Notes under the pieces: generated by a model
Databases searched by the model: none
Seen by the model: the letters and a program-made list of their open reading frames with translations, nothing else
Told to the model about the DNA's origin: nothing
DNA from: a virus
Virus record (IMG/VR): IMGVR_UViG_3300005531_000193
Coordinates: 1 to 20,391 of that record
Strand: one strand, 5' to 3'
DNA length: 20,391 nt
Made by a program: the position numbers and the translations under genes
Part shown: positions 1-7,352 of the stretch, piece after piece
How the letters are laid out: every line of letters starts with the position of its first letter
Position numbering within the stretch: position 1 is the stretch's first letter

Positions 1-614
1 GGCCCGGTCCATGTCGGCGCCGCGCCCGACGATGTGTTGATCGCGTGCGCAAAGCCATTGCCGTCGGGATTGGCGTCGTCATTGGTGTAGCCGGCGGAGA
101 TTCCGGTCACGGTGCCGGCGGTGACGATCCCTTGCAGGATCGCGTCGTCGGTGCCGGTCAAGGTGAGGCCGACGCCCGCGCCCGTCGTGTTCGTCGTGGC
201 ACCCGAGGTGTCGAAGGCGGCCGTGGCCGTCGTCGAGAGTTCCCAGACTTCGACATCGCCTTGGGTCGCAGCCGACCAATTGGCGACGATCGAGGTTGCT
301 CCCGAGCTGCTTGATAGCGTGTACCAGGCATCCGTGCCGCGCGAGCCGTCCGTGGCGCGGCAGGAGGTGCAATGCGTGTAGTTGCCCCCATTGGTCGGGC
401 TCGTCGACATCGTTGTCGTGCCGTCGAAGATGAGCGACATGGCGACGATCACATGGCCGGCGCCGGTCGATGTCACCGAGACCGAGCAGGTCGTGACGTT
501 CGCGGAGGAGCAGAGCGCGACCTTGTGCTGGACGAGCGTCCAGGTCGCGTGCGCCCCGTGGCTCCAGAAGAGTGCGGCGAAGAGGCCGAGCGCCGTGAGA
601 AGGCGACGAATCAA
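1..614 (-). CDS. Exported, virion-like hypothetical protein (3' end outside window)
   Basis: An open frame of about 204 codons runs off the left edge without a stop. It begins with TTG at 614, overlapping the TGA of the preceding gene (TTGA). The first residues, IRRLLTALGLFAALF then SHGAHA, form a Sec-type signal peptide with a likely cut after AHA. The mature part is rich in Thr, Ser and Gly, has paired cysteines near its start (CSSANVTTC, later CTSC), and continues with beta-rich segments such as NDDANPDGNGFAHAI. This composition suggests a beta-sandwich, lectin-like or surface protein. Function is not recognised. It is the last visible member of a leftward row downstream of the terminase. 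The usual place for such genes would suggest a virion protein, but the signal peptide argues for export from the host cytoplasm. Confidence 0.75.
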   Translation of the reverse strand, partial: MIRRLLTALGLFAALFWSHGAHATWTLVQHKVALCSSANVTTCSVSVTSTGAGHVIVAMSLIFDGTTTMSTSPTNGGNYTHCTSCRATDGSRGTDAWYTLSSSSGATSIVANWSAATQGDVEVWELSTTATAAFDTSGATTNTTGAGVGLTLTGTDDAILQGIVTAGTVTGISAGYTNDDANPDGNGFAHAINTSSGAAPTWTG

Positions 615-967
615 TCGTAGTTCCCGAAGAAGCTGTTGAACTGCGCCGAAACTGCGGCGTCGATATGGGCGTCGGTGACGAGCGCCGCTTGCGCTGCGAC
701 ATCGGCCGAGGTGAGCGCCACCGTGCCGCCCGCCGTCGCGTCCGAGATCACGTTGGCGTCGGTCGCTACCGTCGCCGCGAAGAGTTGCTTCCAGCTATCG
801 GGGGCGTTCAGGATCGCGGCAGCTTGCGTCGTGCGCTTCTTGTGGAGCGGGGTCGTGACCGCCTCAGTGGTGATCGAGACCGAAGCGGCAAGCATCGAGG
901 CGCGGACGCGCCCGACGAAGGTCGCGTCGGTCTGGAGCACGTTCATGTCGGAGCGCGAAGCGGCCAT
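611..967 (-). CDS. Small phage hypothetical protein, Ala/Thr-rich
   Basis: This 118-aa frame has an ATG at 967 preceded by AGGA five bases upstream. Its stop overlaps the TTG start of the next gene, so the two are probably translationally coupled. The protein is Ala/Thr/Val-rich with predicted helices (for example the stretch around VRASMLAASVSITTEAV), no cysteines, no signal peptide and no membrane segment. It ends SFFGNYD. I do not recognise a family. Its position between two signal-peptide-bearing proteins downstream of the large terminase suggests a structural or morphogenetic role, by context only. Confidence 0.7.
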   Translation of the reverse strand: MAASRSDMNVLQTDATFVGRVRASMLAASVSITTEAVTTPLHKKRTTQAAAILNAPDSWKQLFAATVATDANVISDATAGGTVALTSADVAAQAALVTDAHIDAAVSAQFNSFFGNYD

Positions 968-982
968 CGTCCTGAGCCTTTC

Positions 983-1939
983 TTAGAATTGCGTGTAGCT
1001 GATGACGCCAGAGACCTGGCCGGTCCCGGATTGCAGGATGCAGACGTTGTCGGCGGCAGCGCTGTCAGCGGCCATGATCACGCCGAGCCCAGAGCCTTGC
1101 GTGAGACCGCCATTGGCGGCGAGGTTCCAGCCTGTTGCCGCCGTGGTTCCACCCGTGCTGACGCCCGCGGTGCCGGTGCCGCAGGTGACGCCAGTGCCTT
1201 CGACGATCGCGATGTTTTGCGCGGTCGCGGTGACGAGGTTGATCGAGCAGATATAGGTTTTCTTCGATGCCGTGCCGGTGATGATCTGGGCGCCGGCAGT
1301 CTGGTTGATCTTCGCGCGGGTGTCGCAGACGGTGATCCCGGTGAGGTTCCCCGAGCCGTTGCCGCCGATATAGCGCGCGGCAGAAGGGACGGCGGAGCCG
1401 GTGGCCGAGCCGCCGATGCCGGCGCTGTTCGAGTTGTCGGATGCGATCGTGACGCGATGCGAGCCCGTGCCCGTCGTGCCGTTGCCCATGAGCGGCGTGA
1501 CGCCATTAATCTGGGCGACGTTGACCGGTTGGTTGCCAGCGATACTGACCGGCTGCGTGACCGCGCTGCCATCGACCTTGAGCGCGGTCATCGAGGCGAT
1601 GCCCTGAACCGTCAGAACATCGGTGCTGGCTGAACCCGCTGTGCCGAGCGCCGGTTGCTTGGCTGAAGTCGCCGCGCCCGTGGGCAGGGGAAGAGAAGCG
1701 GCTGAGATCGGCTGCGTCACCGCCGAGCCATCCACTTTGATGGCGGTCGCATTGGCTGCCGTGCCGGAGAGATCGACACGAACGGCGGTGCCGCTCGCGA
1801 CGCCTTGGACCGAAAGGACGTTCCCATTCGGCGAGCCGGCCGTGCCGAAAGGCAAGCCGCCGGAGACCTGTGCGCCAGCGATGCCGGCGGCAAGCAGGAT
1901 CGCCGCGGAGAGGCCCGCAAGGAACGATTTCATGCCCAT
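983..1939 (-). CDS. Exported repeat-containing virion-like protein
   Basis: About 318 aa. Two ATGs are plausible: 1939, with AAGG ten bases upstream, or 1933, which overlaps the previous stop as ATGA. In either case the N-terminus is a signal peptide (KSFLAGLSAAILLAAGIAGA). The middle holds an imperfect repeat: VLSVQGVASGTAVRVD and VLTVQGIASMTALKVD, each followed by a copy of KVDGSAVTQP(I/V)S. The C-terminal third has four cysteines (CDT, YICS, VTCG, NVCIL) and Gly/Thr-rich beta segments, a pattern I associate with a widespread phage-borne domain of unknown function. The cysteines could form disulfides if the protein is exported. A tail-fibre-like, adhesin-like or capsid-decoration role is possible but not shown. 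Confidence 0.8.
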   Translation of the reverse strand: MGMKSFLAGLSAAILLAAGIAGAQVSGGLPFGTAGSPNGNVLSVQGVASGTAVRVDLSGTAANATAIKVDGSAVTQPISAASLPLPTGAATSAKQPALGTAGSASTDVLTVQGIASMTALKVDGSAVTQPVSIAGNQPVNVAQINGVTPLMGNGTTGTGSHRVTIASDNSNSAGIGGSATGSAVPSAARYIGGNGSGNLTGITVCDTRAKINQTAGAQIITGTASKKTYICSINLVTATAQNIAIVEGTGVTCGTGTAGVSTGGTTAATGWNLAANGGLTQGSGLGVIMAADSAAADNVCILQSGTGQVSGVISYTQF

Positions 1940-2388
1940 TTGCAACCGACCTTGTGGCCCGCGGTCGCGGCGATGACATGCACGGCCTCGTTCGAGACGA
2001 AGCCGGGCGACTGCATCTCGATCATTGAACCGGGCTCCAACGGGATGCTGGTGTTATCGGCCGCCGCCGCGGCGCCGAAATTCACGTAGAGGAGTTCGGT
2101 CTCCGTCGGCGGGTTCCAGATCATCAGGATCTTGCGCGTCGCCGCCGCAAGGAGCTGCTGGTCCAGGCCCCCTGTCGCTATCGCGGCGTGCGCGTCGGTG
2201 AAGGCGCCGATCGGCCCGATGGGCTTCGTCGGCAGCCGGTTGCCGTCGCTGTCGTCGACGAGGTTGTAGTTCGTGTCGCGCGTGCCGTAGCCGACCTTCG
2301 TGATCGGCCAATGCTCGGTTCCGCCCTTGTTGTCGGTGGCGAAGGTGGCGCCGCCGGCGCCCGCATTGGCGATGACGTTGTCGGCCAA
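1930..2388 (-). CDS. Phage virion-associated hypothetical protein (MADNV-type)
   Basis: 152 aa from TTG at 2388; GGAGG lies about six bases upstream, which decides this non-ATG start. The protein opens ADNVIANAGAGGATFATDN and continues WPITKVGYGTRD, an N-terminus that I recognise as common among small phage proteins encoded near structural genes. The second half (LAAATRKILMIWNPPTETELLYVNFG) looks like a compact beta domain. There is no signal peptide, so it differs from the gene products on either side. Its TGA overlaps the ATG at 1933 of the next gene. Function is unknown; a virion decoration or tail-associated role is inferred from context. Confidence 0.75.
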   Translation of the reverse strand: MADNVIANAGAGGATFATDNKGGTEHWPITKVGYGTRDTNYNLVDDSDGNRLPTKPIGPIGAFTDAHAAIATGGLDQQLLAAATRKILMIWNPPTETELLYVNFGAAAAADNTSIPLEPGSMIEMQSPGFVSNEAVHVIAATAGHKVGCKWA

Positions 2389-2421
2389 GGCCCGCCTCCG
2401 CGATCAAAAGGTGCTCGGGCC

Positions 2422-2754
2422 TTAGCCCTTGGACTGGCACTCGGTGATCGAGACCGAGCCGCTTGTGGCATCGTTGCTGATCACCGAGACGAGATCGGTC
2501 GGCGCCACCGAGAAATACTGGACGAAGGGCTTGGGCAGCAGCGTGGAGCTCGGCCCCGCCGTGGGATTGGCGCCGATGGCGATCCGCACATCGCAGGAGA
2601 CGCCGCTCACCATGATGAGGCGCGTATTGGCGCCAAAAGCGGCACTTTGATTTGCGCCCCCGCCGGCCGCGTTGCAGGTGACGTTCTGCGCATTGCCGAG
2701 ACGGATCGCCGGGAGGGGAATGCCGTCATTGCCGACGGGCGTGTCGACCTGCAT
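2422..2754 (-). CDS. Small phage hypothetical protein, beta-rich, three Cys
   Basis: 110 aa from ATG at 2754, three bases after the stop of the upstream gene; the ribosome binding site is weak (GAAGGCGG too far upstream). There is no signal peptide. Three cysteines occur at NVTC, VSCDV and ITEC. The segment RLIMVSGVSCDVRIAIG...YFSVAPTDLVSVIS resembles the C-terminal half of the neighbouring 127-aa product in order and spacing, so the two are probably diverged copies of one beta-sandwich-like domain. I know this type as a frequent phage hypothetical protein, without an assigned role. Confidence 0.7.
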   Translation of the reverse strand: MQVDTPVGNDGIPLPAIRLGNAQNVTCNAAGGGANQSAAFGANTRLIMVSGVSCDVRIAIGANPTAGPSSTLLPKPFVQYFSVAPTDLVSVISNDATSGSVSITECQSKG

Positions 2755-2757
2755 CGC

Positions 2758-3141
2758 TCACTGGCCGCCTTCGCCGATGGTGAAATAGAAATCATCGGCT
2801 GTCGTGGTGCTCGAGATTACGGCCGCGAAGGTGTTGGGGCCGAGCTCGACGATGATGCAGGAGGCCGCGAGCACCGGCAGGTCGGCCGCGGTCGCCGTCG
2901 GCGCGGTCGCCCCCAGCCGCGCAAAGCCCAAAACGGTCCCGGCATTGCAGATGCGCACGCGATTGCCGGCGCTCGCATTGGTGAGCGAGCCGCTGACGGA
3001 CGAGGGCGTGGCGTTCGCCGTGATCTTCGTCGTGCCGCCGGGCGACGGCGAGAACGGAAGCTGCGAATCGGCGAAGGCCGGGGTGCCGCAGCATCGGACG
3101 AGCACGAGGAGTGCTGCGGCGAGCGATCGAAAGTACGTCAA
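2758..3141 (-). CDS. Exported small phage protein with signal peptide
   Basis: 127 aa from TTG at 3141; GGAG eight bases upstream supports this start, which lies 13 bases after the terminase stop. The N-terminus (RSLAAALLVLV, then CCGTPAFA) is a typical signal peptide, with cleavage likely before DSQLPF. The mature domain is about 100 aa and contains two cysteines (RICNAG and AASCII) and the sequence ISSTTTADDFYFTIGEGG near its end. It appears paralogous to the next gene product, which lacks the leader. Function unknown. A signal peptide directly after a large terminase gene is unusual, because portal or capsid genes usually follow it. Confidence 0.75.
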   Translation of the reverse strand: MTYFRSLAAALLVLVRCCGTPAFADSQLPFSPSPGGTTKITANATPSSVSGSLTNASAGNRVRICNAGTVLGFARLGATAPTATAADLPVLAASCIIVELGPNTFAAVISSTTTADDFYFTIGEGGQ

Positions 3142-3154
3142 AGGACTTTCTCCA

Positions 3155-4714
3155 TCAGTCGCGGTCGCCGGCCTTGGGGAGGAGCTTCGCCCAGGCCTCT
3201 TCCATGGTCATCTCCTGGACGCCGCGGATCGGCTCGGCGCTCTGGTCGCGCTTGCCTTTGACGAGCTTGTCGAGCATGCGGCCCAGGAGCGAGAGGCAGT
3301 CGATCTGGTCGTCGTTGACGCCCGTCGGGAAGCTCATCATCTCGGCGACGAGCGCATTGACCCAAGGCGCGTTCTTAGGGACCAGCACCTTTCCCATGGC
3401 GTAGCGCCCGCGGATGGCCTGCGCCCGCGTCGGCTTGTCTGCCGACGATGTGAACTGCTCGCGCGCGACATAGGTCTTGGTCTCGAGGAGCCGGCGCACG
3501 AGGAAGGGGCCGACGCCCTTGTTGATCTGGCCGTTCTCTTCGGCCCATTCGAGCGGCTTCCAGCGCTGGCAGAGCTCGATGAAGGCTTCGACCCATTTGT
3601 CCGATTCGGTCTGCCCGCGCCAGAGATCGAGGACGTAGATGTCGTCGTTGGGGTCGACGCCGAAGACGATGTGGACCGTCCAATCGCCGCCCCCATCGGT
3701 GACGGCATAGTCGGAGGCGCCGTAGATCTTGAGCGTCGAGCGCGGCGGCGGCGTCTCGTACCAGCGCAGATGCTTCCGCTTGAAGAAGTCGCCGTCCTCG
3801 GGCGATGGCCGCTGCTGATAGAGCGCGTTCCAATTGCGCGGTCCCTGGACGATCTTCTCATGCGCCAAGAGACCCGGCGTGAACCATTCGGGCCAGAGCC
3901 ATTCGCCGGGCTTCCGGCCCAGGGGGTCGTCGGCCTCGGCCTCGGCGCGGATGCAGACGACGCGCCAGACCTCGCCGTCCTTCGCGGCGACGGCGCCCGA
4001 GCGGCCATCATAATCGGCGGGGAAGATGCGCCCCGCGAGATCGTCCTCGTGCCAGCGCGTCATGATCAGCACGATGGCGCCCCCGGGCTTGAGGCGCGTC
4101 CTCACATCGGAGAGATACCACTGCCAGACCGTGTCGCGATGGACGGCGCTGTCGGCCTCCTTCCGGCCCTTGATGGGATCGTCGATGAGGATGACGTCGC
4201 CGCGGCGACCCGTGACCGCGCCATCGACGGAGGTTGCGACGAACTCGCCGCCGCGCTCGGTCTCCCACTCGTCCTTGGCCTGGCTGTCGAGCGCCAGGCC
4301 GAAGCCGAAGACGCGGCGGTAGAGCTTCGAGCCGACGAGGTTGCGGCAGCGCTTGCCGAAGCGCGCGGAGAGCCGCTGCCCGTAGCTTGCGGCGATGATG
4401 CAGTTGCGGTCGTGGCGGCCGAGGTAATGCGGCGGGAAGAGCGTGCTCGTATAGGTCGATTTGGCCGAGCCCGGCGGCATGAAGATCGCAAGGCGCCGGG
4501 TCTCGCCGTCCTCAACCTTCTGCAGCTCGGCGACGAGGTGCTCGTGATGGAGCGCGAGCGCCAGATCCGGCCTTGCCACGCCGATGAACTGGCGCAGGCT
4601 GCGGCGGGCGATCCGGCGCGCCAGCAGCTCGCGCGCTGCCTGCGCCTTCGTGATCCTCGTCGGTATCCTGGGCCGCGATGGCGGCAAGCTCTTCGTCGCT
4701 GAGGTCGCTGGCAT
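3155..4714 (-). CDS. terL: Terminase large subunit (ATPase-nuclease)
   Basis: The 519-aa protein is the DNA-packaging motor that threads phage DNA into the prohead and cuts it. Visible motifs in order are Walker A PPGSAKST (about 80-87), Walker B VILIDD (174-179), the following TRWHEDD motif (219-225), and an RNase H-type nuclease with an aspartate in GASDYAV (about 335), acidic residues in EWAEEN (about 389-393) and the late aspartate in NDDQIDCLS (about 472). This matches the large-terminase family that carries the TIGR01630-type C-terminal domain. The ATG at 4714 lies 203 bp inside the small-subunit frame and has no clear Shine-Dalgarno; family-like sequence begins near residue 21. No better start codon is present downstream, so either the start is weak or it depends on coupling. 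Confidence 0.95.
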   Translation of the reverse strand: MPATSATKSLPPSRPRIPTRITKAQAARELLARRIARRSLRQFIGVARPDLALALHHEHLVAELQKVEDGETRRLAIFMPPGSAKSTYTSTLFPPHYLGRHDRNCIIAASYGQRLSARFGKRCRNLVGSKLYRRVFGFGLALDSQAKDEWETERGGEFVATSVDGAVTGRRGDVILIDDPIKGRKEADSAVHRDTVWQWYLSDVRTRLKPGGAIVLIMTRWHEDDLAGRIFPADYDGRSGAVAAKDGEVWRVVCIRAEAEADDPLGRKPGEWLWPEWFTPGLLAHEKIVQGPRNWNALYQQRPSPEDGDFFKRKHLRWYETPPPRSTLKIYGASDYAVTDGGGDWTVHIVFGVDPNDDIYVLDLWRGQTESDKWVEAFIELCQRWKPLEWAEENGQINKGVGPFLVRRLLETKTYVAREQFTSSADKPTRAQAIRGRYAMGKVLVPKNAPWVNALVAEMMSFPTGVNDDQIDCLSLLGRMLDKLVKGKRDQSAEPIRGVQEMTMEEAWAKLLPKAGDRD

Positions 4715-5018
4715 TCCGCGTCACGCTGATGCCCCCGCCGTGCTCGATGCTGGTCAATCGAGGCGCGTAGAAGGGCGCTGCCGCCTTCGCCGCATCGATC
4801 CGCTGGTCAAGCGAGGGGTAAACCATGAAGGGCTGGCCCACGGGCTGGCCGTCCTCGTCAAAGAGCGAGCAGAGCATGCCCTCGCCGCGCGCGACGGATG
4901 CCAGCACCTCATGCGGCAGCAGGCCCTTGGACTGCGCGTCCTCGATCATTTGCCGCGTGCGCTTGTTGCGCGCGCCCTTGGGGCGGCCGGCGCCGGGGCG
5001 TTTTCCGCCGGAGGGCAT
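4512..5018 (-). CDS. terS: Terminase small-subunit-like DNA-binding protein
   Basis: The N-terminus GGKRPGAGRPKGARNKRT is the basic opening typical of proteins encoded just before large terminases; a helical domain follows (LLPHEVLASVARGEG, then LDQRIDAAKAAAPFYAPRL). Such proteins bind phage DNA and hand it to the large subunit. The ATG at 5018 overlaps the preceding TAA (TAATG). Family-like sequence fades after SDEELAAIAAQDTDEDHE (about residue 124). The final 45 residues are Ala/Arg/Pro-rich and lie in the frame opposite the large-subunit N-terminus, so they may be a non-conserved tail or reflect a lost stop codon. The DNA-binding role is inferred from family and position. Confidence 0.8.
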   Translation of the reverse strand: MPSGGKRPGAGRPKGARNKRTRQMIEDAQSKGLLPHEVLASVARGEGMLCSLFDEDGQPVGQPFMVYPSLDQRIDAAKAAAPFYAPRLTSIEHGGGISVTRNASDLSDEELAAIAAQDTDEDHEGAGSARAAGAPDRPPQPAPVHRRGKAGSGARAPSRAPRRRAAEG

Positions 5019-5284
5019 TACCGGAAGCTACCGCGCCTCACGCCGCTGAGGAGATCATCACGGACCTCGCCCAACGGATCGCGGCCGGGCAGCTCAGCGG
5101 GCCAGTGCGTCAGCGACGCGACCTGGACGCTATTGCCCGCAGCCTGCAGCCTGCGGACATAGTCGCGGGTGATGCAGTCGGGGCAGCCCGGCTCTCCGCA
5201 ACCCTCGACCTTCTCCCCGTGACCCTTGTCTCGCTGGCAGCCGTGGCCGCCGACCGCATGCACGCGGACAACGAAGTCGCCCAT
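5018..5284 (-). CDS. Conserved small phage protein with Cys/His cluster
   Basis: 88 aa from ATG at 5284, with AAGGAG seven bases upstream, a strong site. The sequence has GGHGCQRDKGHGEKV, then CGEPGCPDC, then HWPAELPG and DDLLSGVRRGSFR. The four cysteines with nearby histidines suggest a zinc-binding fold. I recognise the layout as a small conserved protein seen next to phage terminase genes, without a known function. A 51-bp gap upstream (5285-5335) is AT-richer than its surroundings; I see no convincing promoter in it. Confidence 0.75.
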   Translation of the reverse strand: MGDFVVRVHAVGGHGCQRDKGHGEKVEGCGEPGCPDCITRDYVRRLQAAGNSVQVASLTHWPAELPGRDPLGEVRDDLLSGVRRGSFR

Positions 5285-5335
5285 GAGGTGCTCCTTTGAT
5301 ATTTGAATTCCTGATAGTTTTTCAGCCGCGCCCGA

Positions 5336-5734
5336 TCACGACGCGCGCAAGAGCCGGCGCGCGTCCTCCGGGCTGATGCCGTGCCGGTAGAGCGGCGCGG
5401 ACAGCCGCTTGGCCGTCTCCCATAGGATGCGATCCCGCTGCATGGACCCGATACCGCGGCACCGATGCCAGAATTCCGCCTTATGCGCGGCGGTCTCCTC
5501 GCGCAGTCGGAACTCAGGATCGAAGAGGTAGCTGCGCCACCATCCCAGCACGTCGGCGCCCTGCCGCCGACAATGGATGGCCTCATGAGCCAGCAGAAAC
5601 GGCTCGATCCGCACGCCGTCGGGATTAAAGATCGTGTCGCCCCAAGCGAAGATGACGCCATGGGTCGTGCGCACGGGGAAAACTTCCGCAATCTCGTCGT
5701 AGATCGGCGGCTTGGCCCTGATGATGCGCGTCAA
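5336..5734 (-). CDS. Zincin-like (HEAIH) phage protein
   Basis: 132 aa. The start is TTG at 5734, overlapping the integrase stop as TTGA. The key motif is LLAHEAIHCRRQ (His50, Glu51, His54), the HExxH zinc signature of metallopeptidases. It is followed by GWWRSYLFDPEFRLREETAAH, where Glu79 or Glu80 could be the third zinc ligand, as in gluzincins. The protein is small and has no signal peptide. Similar small HExxH proteins occur in other phages, but I know no established substrate. A maturation protease, host-protein-cleaving enzyme or inactive zinc protein are all possible. It is cotranscribed with the integrase and terminase. Confidence 0.75.
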   Translation of the reverse strand: MTRIIRAKPPIYDEIAEVFPVRTTHGVIFAWGDTIFNPDGVRIEPFLLAHEAIHCRRQGADVLGWWRSYLFDPEFRLREETAAHKAEFWHRCRGIGSMQRDRILWETAKRLSAPLYRHGISPEDARRLLRAS

Positions 5735-6702
5735 AGCCCCAGCTTCCCGCTCGTATTGTCCTTGAAGGAGCGCCCGCGGTTGTAGCCGAGCGTCGTCTCG
5801 AGCCGGCGATGGCGAAGCTGGTCTTTTGCCTTGACCGGATCGGCGCCGTTGGCGAGCGCTTGCGTCACATGGCCGACGCGCAAGCTATGGGCGCCGAGCT
5901 GCTGCGGGTCGAGCCCGGCCTGCTCGGCGTATCGCTTGACGATGCGCCAGACGATCTTGTCGGAGAGCTTCGATTTCCCGAAGCCGTCTGGCTTCACCGA
6001 GCGGAAGAGCGGTCCTTCCGTGATTCCTGAGTCGGCGAGCCAGTGCTTCAATGCCCGGACCGGGCAGGTGCCCTCGCGCTTGCCGTAGAGGACGCCGACC
6101 GATTGCCCGTGGCCCTCTTGGTCGGTCTTCGAGCGGCGGATCCGGATCAGGAGCCCATCCCGCCGCCAATCCAAATCGTTGACTTCGATGTCAACGATCT
6201 CCGACCGGCGCAGGCCCGCGGCAAAGCCCAAGAGCAGGATGGCACGATCGCGGGTGCCGCGGAGCGATTTCGGGACGACGCGGAGCATTGCCGCGAGATC
6301 GGCCGTCATGAGCTCGGCGCGCCCCTTAGGCGCCGAACCCCTCTCCCGGGCCAGGCGCCGCAGCGCGTGATAGATCGCGGGGTCGAGCCGGTCGAGATGG
6401 AGGCCCGCCAAGCGATGTGCCCGCCCGATCGCCGCCAGGCGCCGACGGAGCGTCGAGAGCTTTACCGTCGAAGCGAGGTCGACGAGATAGTCGCGCAATG
6501 CCCGGGGTTCGGCCGGGCAGGGAGGCTTGCCGTTTCGCTCGCACCAGGCGCACCAATCGGCCCAATCGGCCTTATAGGCCCGCATGGTATTGAGCGAGTA
6601 GGAGCCCTCGATGTCGGCGCGCAGCTCGGGGTCGATCGTGTCCGATAATCCCCGCTTATCGGCAACGATTTCGGCCGGAAGCGACAGGCGATTATCGGAC
6701 AT
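5731..6702 (-). CDS. int: Tyrosine recombinase / phage integrase
   Basis: 323 aa, the site-specific recombinase that would integrate or excise the phage. The N-terminal SAM-like core-binding domain covers about residues 30-120 (TMRAYKADWADWCAWCE). The catalytic domain follows with Arg165 in AAGLRRSEI, Lys192 in RRSKTD, His272 and Arg275 in HSLR, His298 in LRHRR and the nucleophile Tyr307 in LGYNRG, so the whole active site is present. The ATG at 6702 directly abuts the previous stop (TGAATG). It lies inside the leftward operon between a cysteine-rich protein and the zincin, not beside an obvious attachment site; I could not identify attP. XerC/D-like architecture without a separate arm-binding domain. 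Confidence 0.93.
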   Translation of the reverse strand: MSDNRLSLPAEIVADKRGLSDTIDPELRADIEGSYSLNTMRAYKADWADWCAWCERNGKPPCPAEPRALRDYLVDLASTVKLSTLRRRLAAIGRAHRLAGLHLDRLDPAIYHALRRLARERGSAPKGRAELMTADLAAMLRVVPKSLRGTRDRAILLLGFAAGLRRSEIVDIEVNDLDWRRDGLLIRIRRSKTDQEGHGQSVGVLYGKREGTCPVRALKHWLADSGITEGPLFRSVKPDGFGKSKLSDKIVWRIVKRYAEQAGLDPQQLGAHSLRVGHVTQALANGADPVKAKDQLRHRRLETTLGYNRGRSFKDNTSGKLGL

Positions 6703-7278
6703 TCAGGAGTATTCGTCGTAAGCCCGCTCGAGCTCGCCCCGAACGGTGCCTTTGGCGGCCTTCTTGACGGGGGCGCCATTCACCTCGCAGCAGGCATTGG
6801 GCGTCACATGGAAGCCGCCCTCGCCGCACCAGAGCGGCCGGCCTTCGCTGTCGACGTGTTTCGCCTTCTTGGCGAAGGGGCAGCGCTTGCAGCCGAAGCC
6901 GATCCCGTTGACGGCGACGCCATAGGCCGCCTGCTCGGGCGTGACCCGACGGAGCACCATCTCGCCGTCGCTAGCGCGGATCGTCTCCCAGGCCTTGCAG
7001 GACCCGGCCTGCCGGTCGACCCTGGCGATCTTGACCCAAAGGCACGACGCGTCGTCGACCTGGTTGCAGCGGCCGCAATTGTAGCGGCCGAGCGGGTCGA
7101 CGGTATGGCCATCGCCGCAGCCGAGCTCGTCGGCATAGAAGAGCTTCTTCGACCAGCGCTCGCGATTGTGCGCCCAGATGATCTGGTTTTCGGGCGTGTC
7201 GCTGTCGTCGGGCTCGATGAAGAGACCGTCGGCGCCGCGCTTCAAGGTGAGGATGGGGCGGACCGGCGGCTCGGCCAT
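6703..7278 (-). CDS. Conserved ten-cysteine phage protein
   Basis: 191 aa starting MAEPPVRP at 7278; GAGGGG about five bases upstream makes this start better than the longer frame to 7338. Ten cysteines are distributed as GCGDG, YNCGRCNQ, ASCLW, GSCKAWE, GFGCKRCPF, LWCGEGG and NACCEVNGA. The order CGxC, SCxxW, GFGCxRC, CC is one I recognise from hypothetical proteins of other proteobacterial phages. It suggests several zinc sites or an iron-sulfur cluster. Function is unknown. It lies immediately upstream of the integrase, with a TGAATG junction. Confidence 0.8.
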   Translation of the reverse strand: MAEPPVRPILTLKRGADGLFIEPDDSDTPENQIIWAHNRERWSKKLFYADELGCGDGHTVDPLGRYNCGRCNQVDDASCLWVKIARVDRQAGSCKAWETIRASDGEMVLRRVTPEQAAYGVAVNGIGFGCKRCPFAKKAKHVDSEGRPLWCGEGGFHVTPNACCEVNGAPVKKAAKGTVRGELERAYDEYS

Positions 7279-7352
7279 GGGCACCCCTCGAAGCGAAAAA
7301 GCCCTCGGGACGCGCCCAGGCGCAATCCGAGAGCTCAACTATGCCGACCCTA

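Noticed and set aside
79-702. Minus-strand 207-codon frame at the left end
   Set aside because: Its translation is His/Arg/Asp-rich noise; the overlapping frame from TTG at 614 gives a signal peptide and a plausible protein and couples to the upstream stop.
2804-4702. Long plus-strand open frame (632 codons) opposite the large terminase
   Set aside because: Its translation is low-complexity Asp/Val/Arg-rich sequence produced by GC-rich codon bias; the minus strand carries unmistakable terminase motifs across the same bases.
5285-5335. Attachment site (attP) or promoter in the AT-richer gap near the integrase
   Set aside because: I found no direct repeat, tRNA-like segment or convincing -35/-10 pair; AT-richness alone is not enough.
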